Positions 1 through 5,770 of a stretch of DNA of 5,770 nt are shown here, one piece after another (position 1 is the stretch's first letter; every line of letters starts with the position of its first letter). This DNA is from Chloroflexota bacterium (GTDB taxonomy: Bacteria > Chloroflexota > Limnocylindria > P2-11E), in the NCBI GenBank assembly GCA_005883775.1, contig VBEU01000027.1, positions 1-5,770 on the forward strand, read 5' to 3'. The position numbers and the translations under genes are program-made. The notes under the pieces are model-generated. The model saw only the letters and a program-made list of their open reading frames with translations, ran no database searches and was not told the DNA's origin.

Positions 1-28
1 TTTTATCGTCCTTGGCCACGTTGACCCC

Positions 29-541
29 CTAGACCCGCAGCAGGTAAGCGGCGATGGCGACCACTATCACCGCCAGCACAAGGACCGCCACGACGACCAC
101 CACCGACCACCGCCGGTCTGCCGACACGAGCGCTCTATCGATCGCGAGGCGGAGCTCGTCCGGGGTCGCGTCTTTCCGGAGCCAGCCCTGGCCGTGGGCA
201 AAGAGGCCCGACAGCCTGCGGCCGTCGCGCGGATTGCCCGAGAGCACGATGGTTGGCATCGGCAGAACCTCTGTCCTTCCCCTCTGAACCAGGACTCCAT
301 CGACGAGAGCGAGATCGGCCTCCCAGCCGTCCAAGCCGGATGCGACCTGTTCTAACGACTGCGCGCGCCTCACCTCGTATCGATCCTCTATCCGCAGCAG
401 CGCCTCCAGCGCCGCGCCGATGGTTGGGTGCCCCACAACGAGCAGGACCTTTGGCCGCGTGATGCGCGGATGATGCCTCTCCCGGCCGCAGTCGTATACG
501 CTTTGCGGCACACGCGGGGAAGTGGGCAGAGAAGCGAGCAT
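29..541 (-). CDS. Membrane-anchored degenerate response-regulator receiver protein
   Basis: A 170-residue protein if the ATG at 541 is used. Residues about 31-138 read as a CheY-like receiver: beta1 is KVLLVVGHP, the phospho-acceptor position is D81 in DLALVDG, the Ser/Thr switch position is S101 in TIVLSG, and the conserved Lys is K123 in GWLRKDATPDEL. The acidic pair that normally follows beta1 (as in VDDH) is replaced by Val-Gly, so Mg-dependent phosphorylation is probably weak or absent. Residues about 146-168 form one strongly hydrophobic helix ending in LLRV, with no DNA-binding output domain. This suggests a cytoplasmic pseudo-receiver tethered to the inner face of the membrane. The start is uncertain: no Shine-Dalgarno lies before the ATG at 541 or the in-frame GTG at 511, and the domain itself only begins near residue 31. 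The gene diverges from the coiled-coil/kinase/regulator operon. Receiver fold is fairly sure; function is inferred. Confidence 0.72.
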   Translation of the reverse strand: MLASLPTSPRVPQSVYDCGRERHHPRITRPKVLLVVGHPTIGAALEALLRIEDRYEVRRAQSLEQVASGLDGWEADLALVDGVLVQRGRTEVLPMPTIVLSGNPRDGRRLSGLFAHGQGWLRKDATPDELRLAIDRALVSADRRWSVVVVVAVLVLAVIVVAIAAYLLRV

Positions 542-543
542 TC

Positions 544-549
544 GGAGGG
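544..549 (+). promoter_or_regulatory. Ribosome binding site fixing the GTG start at 557
   Basis: GGAGGG lies 7 bases before the GTG at 557, an ideal Shine-Dalgarno position. The reading frame stays open upstream to a GTG at 428, but that extension would overlap the N-terminal part of the divergent gene and reads as unstructured residues. This site therefore supports 557 as the true start. Confidence 0.75.
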
Positions 550-556
550 TGACCGC

Positions 557-2272
557 GTGTCCGAGGAGCCCAGGGGTCTAAGCGCGTCCGGCGACATCAT
601 CGGCGCGCTCTCCGATCGTGTCAGCGAGCTCACCAAGCGCGTCGGCTCGCTCGAGTCGGAGCTCGATTCCGCACACAAGCGCGTTGCGGTCTACGAGGAG
701 TTCGATGCGACCGTACGCGACGCCCTGTCCGGCGCGCTGCGCGCTGCTCACGAGATCCGCGCACGCGCCGAGAACGCCGCCCAGCAGATCCTCGAGCAGG
801 CCCGTGACGAGCGGAAGATGCTGATCAAAGAGATCGAGCGGCTCCGCGAGGAGCGCGACAGCCTCGTCGACGAGATCGCATCGAACCGGCGAAGTGGCTT
901 TTCCGCGCTGCGCGGCCCGCGGCGCGAAGCGGCTGTACCGCAAGAGAAGGTATCCGAGGAGACCACACCGGATTCGCGTGCTCTCGCGGCGGATGCACTG
1001 CGCGGTGTATTCACCGAGCTCCTCGAAGACATCCGCCGTCAGGCGGGCACGGTCGCGGACGCGGCGCGCGAAGCGAACGCAGCGGCGGCGCAAGCAAAGA
1101 CCGCGCAGGAGCAGGCGAGGGTCGCACAGGATGAAGCGCGCGCCGCCCAGGAGGAAGCGCGTCGCGCTCTCGAGGCGCAGCGCGCCGCGGAGACAGATCG
1201 CGCTTCGGAGGCCGCTCGCGTCGCGGAGCAGGCGCAGCGCGCGACCGAAGAGGCGGCGCGCGCCGCCGGCGAGGCACGGAAGGTCGCCGAAGCTCAGCGG
1301 CTCGCGCAACAGCAGGCCGATGCAGATCGATCGGTCGAGGCGGAACGAGCCACCGAAGCTGCCCGCGCGGCACAGGAAGCGATGCGGGCCGCGCAGGAAG
1401 CCGCGCGGGCGGCCGGAGCCGACCGCGCAGCGGACGCGGAGCGGGCGGCCCAGGAGGTGGAGCGCGCCACGGCCGCGGCGCGTGCGGCCGAGGAAGCGCG
1501 CCGAGCCGCCGACGAAGCCCGCGTCGCGGACGCGGTGCGTCTCGAGCAGCAACGGCGTGAGGATGAGGAACGGCGAGCCGCGAGATGGCGCGAGGAGGAG
1601 CAGCGGCGCGCGACCCAGTGGAGGGAAGAAGAGGAGCGTCGCGACCAGCAGCGTCGCGAGGAAGAGGCGCGCCGTGCCGAGGGAGCGCGGCTCGCCGCCG
1701 AGGAGGTGCGACGGACGGCTTCGGCTGAGGCACTGCGCATCGTCGAAGCGGCGCGCGTCGCCGAAACGGCTGCGCGTGCCGCGCAGGAGGCGGCGCGGGT
1801 GGCGGAGGCCGCTCGAGCCGCCCAGCCACCGCCCGTCGTCGAGGAAGAGGAGCTTTTCGCAAGACCGTCCGAAAAGCCTTCCGAGCCCCCTCCGGCAACC
1901 CCCGAACTGACGCTGGTCGAGCGTGAACCGGTCCGATCGGTGGCGGAATCGGAGCAACTCACTCCCGAGAGGGAGGAGGGGGCGGCTCCGACAAGCAACA
2001 TTGTCCTGATGCTCTCGCCCGTACCGTCATTTGCCCGGCTTGTGGACATCGAACGGCGTATCCAGTCGCTGGCGCAGGTCCGTACGCTCTACGTGCGTGA
2101 CTTCAGGGGAGGCGTCGCGACGCTCGCGGTCGGACTCCGCGTACCCATGCTGGTGGACGAGCTCTGGTCCGCGATCGCGACCCTGGAACAGCCGCGCTTC
2201 GCGTTGCAACGGAGCGGCGGCACCTCTCTGGAGCTCCGCATCGAGGGCGAGGCCGGCGCCGGCGTGGCGTAA
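557..2272 (+). CDS. DivIVA/TolA-like long coiled-coil protein with small C-terminal alpha/beta domain
   Basis: A 571-residue protein starting at GTG 557. Residues about 12-106 are helical with heptad spacing. The part from about 65 (HEIRARAENAAQQILEQARD) resembles the DivIVA/cell-division-initiation coil family. Residues about 152-423 are an extremely Ala/Arg/Glu/Gln-rich coil with recurrent seven-residue units such as ARAAQEA, and four 11-residue charged repeats at about 330-373. A Pro/Glu-rich linker (424-479) leads to a compact domain at 480-566. From the sequence I predict beta-alpha-beta-beta-alpha-beta for it (NIVLMLSPV, helix, RTLYVRDF, ATLAVGL, helix, SLELRI), as in ferredoxin-like or ACT-like folds. 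There is no signal peptide or membrane helix, so it is cytoplasmic. It ends 9 bases before the histidine kinase and is probably co-transcribed with it. A role as scaffold or localisation factor for the kinase is inference. Similarity to DivIVA or TolA may reflect composition rather than descent. Confidence 0.8.
   Translation: MSEEPRGLSASGDIIGALSDRVSELTKRVGSLESELDSAHKRVAVYEEFDATVRDALSGALRAAHEIRARAENAAQQILEQARDERKMLIKEIERLREERDSLVDEIASNRRSGFSALRGPRREAAVPQEKVSEETTPDSRALAADALRGVFTELLEDIRRQAGTVADAAREANAAAAQAKTAQEQARVAQDEARAAQEEARRALEAQRAAETDRASEAARVAEQAQRATEEAARAAGEARKVAEAQRLAQQQADADRSVEAERATEAARAAQEAMRAAQEAARAAGADRAADAERAAQEVERATAAARAAEEARRAADEARVADAVRLEQQRREDEERRAARWREEEQRRATQWREEEERRDQQRREEEARRAEGARLAAEEVRRTASAEALRIVEAARVAETAARAAQEAARVAEAARAAQPPPVVEEEELFARPSEKPSEPPPATPELTLVEREPVRSVAESEQLTPEREEGAAPTSNIVLMLSPVPSFARLVDIERRIQSLAQVRTLYVRDFRGGVATLAVGLRVPMLVDELWSAIATLEQPRFALQRSGGTSLELRIEGEAGAGVA
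1544..1675 (+). repeat. Four tandem 11-residue (33-base) repeats inside the coiled coil
   Basis: Residues 330-373 of the coiled-coil protein consist of four successive 11-residue units: EQQRREDEERR, AARWREEEQRR, ATQWREEEERR and DQQRREEEARR. The protein repeat is clear, while the 33-base DNA units have diverged at many synonymous positions. The units interrupt the Ala-rich heptad pattern with a highly charged E/R segment, consistent with a hendecad coil or a stable single alpha-helix. Confidence 0.8.
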
Positions 2273-2274
2273 GG
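2271..2274 (+). promoter_or_regulatory. Weak ribosome binding site for the TTG start at 2282
   Basis: AAGG overlaps the stop codon of the preceding gene and sits 7 bases before TTG 2282. The next in-frame candidate, ATG 2321, has only a poor purine stretch before it. The site favours TTG, though ATG 2321 cannot be excluded. Confidence 0.45.
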
Positions 2275-2281
2275 CCTCTCC

Positions 2282-4435
2282 TTGACCCTCCGACTCGACG
2301 CCGAATTCTGGAACGCGCGCATGACTTATCTCGCGAAGGTTGCGCGCGCGGATGCCATCGCCGTGATCCTCCAGATGAAGGGCGAAGGCTACGTAACGTA
2401 CGTCGCCCACAACCTCCCGACCGACACCAGGTGGAGCGAGGGCCTGCCCTCGGTGATGCTCGCGAAAGCGATGAGCGAGCGCGCCACCGATCAGGCAACG
2501 AGCGGTGTGACGCTCACCCTCTCGGACGGGCGCGCCGCCGATACTCTCGCGGTGTCCCCGGTCATCTGGAAAGACCAGGTCGTCGGCGGTCTTGCCGCGG
2601 TGCTCGCCGGCCGCGCCTTCTCGGCCGAGGACCTGTCCAGCTTGAGCCGCGTCGGGGACCTCATCGGCCTCGAGCTTGCCGAGGCGAACGCGCTCTGGCG
2701 CGCGCAACGGCAGGGCCAGGACGCCGAAGCGAAGCTCAAAGCGTCTCGCGATCTTCAGGCGATCATCCGGAAAGAGCGTGACCCGGACCAATTGCTCGAG
2801 CGCGCGACGGCACAGCTCGCCGACGTGTTCGGCGCCGACGGCGTCTCCATCATGCTGGCCGACGCGCACGGCGAGCTCTCGGTGCGGAGCTCGCGCGGCC
2901 TTTCGGATGTCGCGAAGCTGGATCGGAAGCGGATCGGTGAAGGCATCTCCGGGACGGTCGCGCAGACCGGTAGATCGATGCTGCTCTCGGGCCAGGTCCA
3001 GGGCGGCTCCGACCCGACCGCAAGTGAATCGATGATCGCTCCCCTTCGGTCCAACGGTCGCACGCTCGGCGTCGTCAGCGTGAAGCACCGCGCGCAGCAG
3101 GAGCGCTACGGGCAGATGCAGGTCGACTCGCTCACGCAGGCCGCGGCCGAGATCGCGTCCGCGCTTGTGACGGCGGAGGAGTTCCAGCGCGCCGAAGAGG
3201 ATCGCCGGCAGGCCCTTGTCCTGTACGAGCTCTCTCGCTTCGCGACCCTCGGGATAGACCCGCACAACGATCTCGAGAGCGCCGTCGCCATGCTCGCCGA
3301 CAACCTCCGTCACGACGCGGTCGGAGTCTGGGCCGCGGAGGAGCATCATCTGCACCTGCGCGCCGCGACCGGTTACGGCGACATCACGCCCGCCGACATC
3401 TCCACGTCGGGCACCGACACAGTCCTCGCGCAGGTGCTGCGCGAGCGGCGCACCGCCACCGCGCAGTACGGCATGGCGGAAGACCGCCCGGACTGGGCCG
3501 CGCCGTCCTCGACCCACTTCCTCCTCGCCCCGATCGGCGGCTCGCAGACCGGCGTGGTGCTCGGTGTTCTCGTCCTCGGTCGCGCGACGACGCCCTACAC
3601 GTCGGCGGAGGCCGACTTCGTCGCGACCCTCGGCGAGTACCTCTCCGGGATGCTCCAGAAATCAGCGTCCACCGACCTCGTGCAGCGCACCGCCTCGAAC
3701 GAGCGGCGCCGGATCTCGCAGGAGCTGCACGACGGGGTCGCGCAGGAGCTCACCGGCGTGGTCCTCGCCCTCGAGGGCTGCCAGCGCGCCCTTGACCGTG
3801 ACCCGTCCGTGCTTGGGCCTCAGCTCGCGAAAGCGGCGCGCGACGCGCGGGCGACGCTCTCCGACGTCCGCCAGTACATGGCGGCACTGCGGCAAACCGA
3901 AGAGTCGGGCGGCCTGAACCTGCCGGTGACCGTCGCGCGGCTCGCGGACGACCTTCGCCGGCAGAGCGGCCTTGCCGTCGACTTCGAAGAGACCGGCGCC
4001 GAGCGGCCGCTCGAGCCGTTCGTCGAGCGCGCCGTCATCCGCATCATCGGCGAGGGTCTGCGCAACGTCGGACAGCATTCGGGAGCCTCGAACGCGAAAG
4101 TCATCCTGCGGTACGACGACGAGCAGGTCGTGGCGACGATCGAGGACGACGGCAAGGGCTTCGAATCGAACGAGCTCAACACCGCCGAAGAGCGCGGCCA
4201 CTACGGCATCGTCGGCATGCGCGAGCGCGCTGAAGGCGTGGGCGGGCAGCTGGTGGTCCGCAGCGAGCCCGGACGCGGGACGATCGTCCGCGCGACCATC
4301 CCGTACCGGCTTGCGGTCGACGGCACGCCCCCAGGGTGGACGGACACCGTCGAGGACACTGAGCAGCGCGGCGCGATCGAGGATCTCGAGCGGACCGAAA
4401 AGGCGAGCTTCCTCGGAAGGCTCTTCGGGCGATGA
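2282..4435 (+). CDS. Soluble multi-GAF sensor histidine kinase (HisKA_3 / NarL-type partner)
   Basis: A 717-residue kinase, starting at TTG 2282. Domains in order: a divergent GAF-like domain (about 5-138), a canonical GAF (about 157-296, with GEGISGTVAQTGR and PLRSNGRTLGVVSVK), a third GAF (about 311-461), the HisKA_3 dimerisation helix with ERRRISQELHDG and phospho-acceptor His483, then a HATPase_c domain. In the ATPase domain the N-box is EGLRNVGQHSGA (N595), the G1 box DDGKGF (622-627) and the G2 box GIVGMRERA (from 642). It has no membrane helix or signal peptide, so it senses a cytoplasmic signal or a partner protein. The GAF ligand is unknown; I see no conserved bilin Cys or haem His that I would trust. 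A C-terminal tail after residue about 680 ends in FLGRLFGR, a short hydrophobic/basic patch. All catalytic boxes look intact. The ATGA overlap with the next gene makes that regulator the likely partner, with phosphate passing from His483 to its Asp59. Confidence 0.93.
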   Translation: MTLRLDAEFWNARMTYLAKVARADAIAVILQMKGEGYVTYVAHNLPTDTRWSEGLPSVMLAKAMSERATDQATSGVTLTLSDGRAADTLAVSPVIWKDQVVGGLAAVLAGRAFSAEDLSSLSRVGDLIGLELAEANALWRAQRQGQDAEAKLKASRDLQAIIRKERDPDQLLERATAQLADVFGADGVSIMLADAHGELSVRSSRGLSDVAKLDRKRIGEGISGTVAQTGRSMLLSGQVQGGSDPTASESMIAPLRSNGRTLGVVSVKHRAQQERYGQMQVDSLTQAAAEIASALVTAEEFQRAEEDRRQALVLYELSRFATLGIDPHNDLESAVAMLADNLRHDAVGVWAAEEHHLHLRAATGYGDITPADISTSGTDTVLAQVLRERRTATAQYGMAEDRPDWAAPSSTHFLLAPIGGSQTGVVLGVLVLGRATTPYTSAEADFVATLGEYLSGMLQKSASTDLVQRTASNERRRISQELHDGVAQELTGVVLALEGCQRALDRDPSVLGPQLAKAARDARATLSDVRQYMAALRQTEESGGLNLPVTVARLADDLRRQSGLAVDFEETGAERPLEPFVERAVIRIIGEGLRNVGQHSGASNAKVILRYDDEQVVATIEDDGKGFESNELNTAEERGHYGIVGMRERAEGVGGQLVVRSEPGRGTIVRATIPYRLAVDGTPPGWTDTVEDTEQRGAIEDLERTEKASFLGRLFGR

Positions 4436-5115
4436 GCGAGGTCCGGAAGATCCGCGTCCTGATCGCGGACGATCACGCGCTCGTTCGCAGCGGCCTTCGG
4501 TCAATACTCGAGACCGAACCGGAGATCGAGGTTGTGGGCGAGGCCGGCGACGGGCATGAGGCGCTCGCCGTGGCGCAGGAGCTCCTCCCCGACGTGATCC
4601 TGATGGACATAAAGATGGGCGACTGGGACGGCGTGACCGCGACGCGGCGCGTTCGCAACTCCGTACCGTCGTCGCGCGTGATCGTGCTCACGAACTACGA
4701 CGAGGACGAGCTCGTCTTCAGCTCGATCCGCGCCGGGGCGTCGGGCTACCTCTTGAAGGAGGTCACCGGCAGCCAGCTCACCAACGCGATCCGAACCGTG
4801 GCCGACGGGTTCTCGCTCATCTACCCCTCGGTCGCGAAGCGGGTGCTCGACGAGTTCGGTCGGCTGCGCGCCGGCGACCGCCCGACCGGGGACGACGAGG
4901 GCTACAGCGACCTCACTGCACGCGAGCGGGAAGTCCTGAAGCTCGTGGCAAGCGGTCGGGCGAACAAGGAGATCGCGGCGACCCTCGGGATCAGCGAGCG
5001 GACCGTGAAGACGCACATCTCGAACATCTTCAGCAAGCTCGAGCTCACCGACCGCACGCAGGCCGCGCTCTACGTCCACAACCGCGGCATCCTCGAGAAG
5101 GACCCGATCCGCTAG
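4432..5115 (+). CDS. NarL/FixJ-family response regulator with LuxR-type HTH
   Basis: A 227-residue two-domain regulator. The receiver domain (about 7-123) has acidic pair D13/D14 in IADDH, phospho-acceptor D59 in VILMDIKM, switch Thr87 in VIVLTNYD and Lys109 in GYLLKEVT. The DNA-binding domain (about 158-220) is a classic LuxR HTH: LTAREREVLKLVASG, NKEIAATLGISERTVKTHISNIF. A linker of about 30 residues separates them. One deviation is Gly63 where most relatives carry Pro four residues after the phosphorylated Asp. The ATG overlaps the kinase stop as ATGA, implying translational coupling; a GGAAGG at 4415-4420 lies 11 bases upstream. It should bind DNA as a dimer when phosphorylated by the kinase encoded just before it. 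Target genes cannot be told from this window. Confidence 0.95.
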   Translation: MSEVRKIRVLIADDHALVRSGLRSILETEPEIEVVGEAGDGHEALAVAQELLPDVILMDIKMGDWDGVTATRRVRNSVPSSRVIVLTNYDEDELVFSSIRAGASGYLLKEVTGSQLTNAIRTVADGFSLIYPSVAKRVLDEFGRLRAGDRPTGDDEGYSDLTAREREVLKLVASGRANKEIAATLGISERTVKTHISNIFSKLELTDRTQAALYVHNRGILEKDPIR

Positions 5116-5135
5116 GCGAACGCGTTCGGGTCGTT
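5098..5135 (+). terminator. Candidate hairpin terminator at the end of the regulator gene
   Basis: GACCCGA at 5101-5107 pairs perfectly with TCGGGTC at 5126-5132 around an 18-base loop, and AA/TT can extend the stem past one G-G mismatch. The left arm lies in the last codons of the regulator and only a short GTTT follows, so it is a weak intrinsic terminator at best. A competing perfect 12-base palindrome, CGAACGCGTTCG (5117-5128), sits directly after the stop codon and overlaps the right arm. Confidence 0.35.
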
Positions 5136-5182
5136 TCCAGCACATCACAGGGGGCTACTACGTTTGCGGTGTCGTTGTCTCT

Positions 5183-5188
5183 TAGAGT
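5183..5188 (+). promoter_or_regulatory. Candidate -10 element (TAGAGT) for a leaderless GTG start
   Basis: TAGAGT fits the TANNNT -10 pattern seen in high-GC bacteria and ends 6 bases before the GTG at 5195, the spacing expected for a leaderless transcript. No convincing Shine-Dalgarno precedes that GTG. A TTGCGG at 5164-5169 is too close (13 bases) to be a good -35. This is pattern-based only. Confidence 0.3.
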
Positions 5189-5194
5189 GCCGTC

Positions 5195-5770
5195 GTGGCC
5201 GAGATCGGGACCGTCGCAGTGATCTTTCCCTTGTTCAACGAGCGGCACGCGATCGCCGCGCTCGTCCGCCGAGTCCCGCCGACGATCGCGGAAACGATCG
5301 TGGTGGACGACGGATCCGACGACGGCGGCCCTGAGCTCGCGCGCGAAGCCGGCGCGCGGGTCATTTCCCAGGCCTCATCGACCAGTTGCGCGCCGGCTAC
5401 GACTACGTCCAGGGATCCCGGTTTTCGCCGGAGGGCGGCGCAAGCGTGCATCTGCCGCGCGGTCGCGGCCTCATGATCCGCGGCTACACCTGGCTTTTTG
5501 GGGTCCTCTCCGGGTTCAAAGGGTCCGACGTCACGAACGGATTTCGCGCGTATCGCCTCTCGCTGCTCGATGACCCGCGGATCCGCATCGACCAGTCCTG
5601 GCTCGATCGGTATGAGCTCGAGTACTACGTTCATTGGAAGGCGATCAAGCTCGGCTATCGGGTGGTCGAGGTCGGGGTCTCGAAGACGTACCCCAAAGGC
5701 GGCGGCAACTACTCCAAGATCCGCCGCGTGCGCGATTGGTGGAGCATCGTCAAGCCCACACTCCTGCTTT
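5195..5770 (+). pseudogene. Broken family 2 glycosyltransferase (DPM1-like), internal deletion with frameshift; runs off the window
   Basis: The frame from GTG 5195 reads like a GT-A family 2 transferase N-terminus: VAVIFPLFNERHAIAALVRR, then the nucleotide-binding ETIVVDDGSDDGG and ELAREAGARVIS. Near 5365-5371 homology jumps to another frame, which continues as DQLRAGYDYVQGSRFSPEGG, GSDVTNGFRAYRL, YELEYYVHWKAIKLGYRVVE and YSKIRRVRDWWSIVKP to the window end. This is typical of polyprenyl-phosphate or lipid-linked sugar transferases that take activated sugars from nucleotide donors. The stretch that should lie between, about 40-50 codons carrying the asparagine/arginine loop and second Asp-rich catalytic motif, is absent. 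The junction thus loses sequence as well as frame. The original frame ends at TGA 5474-5476. It is probably inactive unless the junction is an assembly error. An in-frame TAG at 5183 rules out an earlier start. The 3' end is not in the window. Confidence 0.8.

Noticed and set aside
428..556. Upstream extension of the coiled-coil gene to GTG 428
   Set aside because: It overlaps the divergent gene's N-terminal part and has no ribosome binding site, whereas GTG 557 has GGAGGG at the ideal distance.
1080..1830. CRISPR-like or satellite repeat array
   Set aside because: The periodicity comes from seven- and eleven-residue coiled-coil units in one intact reading frame; there are no identical repeats separated by unique spacers.
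578..1957. Long minus-strand open frame opposite the coiled-coil gene
   Set aside because: It is an Arg/Leu/Gly-rich mirror of a repetitive GC-rich coding sequence with no domain pattern; such antisense frames are expected at this base composition.
2027..3517. 496-codon minus-strand open frame opposite the kinase
   Set aside because: It spans two real genes, has the His/Arg/Gly-rich composition of a shadow frame, and shows no recognisable motif, while the plus strand encodes clear GAF domains.
2747..3665. Phytochrome-like bilin or haem-binding GAF domains
   Set aside because: No conserved bilin-attachment Cys or recognisable haem-ligand context was seen in GAF2 or GAF3; the ligand is left unassigned.
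3662..4504. Minus-strand open frame opposite the kinase catalytic domain
   Set aside because: It overlaps the H-box and ATPase boxes of an unmistakable histidine kinase and has no motif of its own.
4501..5148. Minus-strand open frame opposite the response regulator
   Set aside because: It mirrors a textbook NarL regulator and has no domain signature.
5360..5380. Programmed ribosomal frameshift in the glycosyltransferase
   Set aside because: There is no obvious slippery sequence, and a whole catalytic segment is absent, so a simple shift would not restore a normal enzyme.
5182..5634. Minus-strand open frame opposite the glycosyltransferase
   Set aside because: The plus strand carries clear glycosyltransferase motifs in two frames; the antisense frame only seems continuous because it is not subject to the frame disruption.

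Overview
The window is uniformly GC-rich bacterial chromosomal DNA with tightly packed genes, GTG and TTG starts, and strong G/C third-position bias. The gene styles (multi-GAF NarL-family kinase, DivIVA/TolA-like coiled-coil protein, DPM1-like glycosyltransferase) would fit a high-GC Chloroflexota or related lineage. That assignment is a guess from style; no marker gene is present. No RNA gene, mobile element, CRISPR array or replication origin was seen, and no stretch over 300 bases lacks a gene.

Layout. On the minus strand, 541 to 29 encodes a small receiver-like protein. It has lost the acidic Mg-binding pair, keeps the phospho-acceptor Asp, Ser and Lys positions, and ends in one transmembrane helix. 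Diverging from it on the plus strand is a compact three-gene unit. First is a 571-residue coiled-coil protein (557-2272) with a DivIVA-like N-terminal helix, a very long Ala/Arg/Glu-rich coil and a small C-terminal domain predicted as beta-alpha-beta-beta-alpha-beta. Nine bases later comes a soluble histidine kinase with three GAF or GAF-like domains (2282-4435). Its stop overlaps by ATGA the start of a NarL/LuxR-type response regulator (4432-5115). After a 79-base gap with a candidate hairpin and a candidate leaderless promoter comes a family 2 glycosyltransferase (5195 to the window end). It is broken by an internal deletion plus frameshift and also runs off the edge.

How they may work together. 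The kinase and regulator are a clear cognate pair: the GAF domains sense a cytoplasmic signal, His483 is phosphorylated, and phosphate passes to Asp59 of the DNA-binding regulator. The coiled-coil protein is probably co-transcribed, and it looks like a scaffold or localisation factor. The divergent membrane-anchored pseudo-receiver could act as a membrane docking or decoy partner. This four-protein arrangement (membrane pseudo-receiver, coiled-coil scaffold, soluble GAF kinase, NarL regulator) is the most interesting hypothesis here. Its functional linkage is inferred from gene order and domains only.
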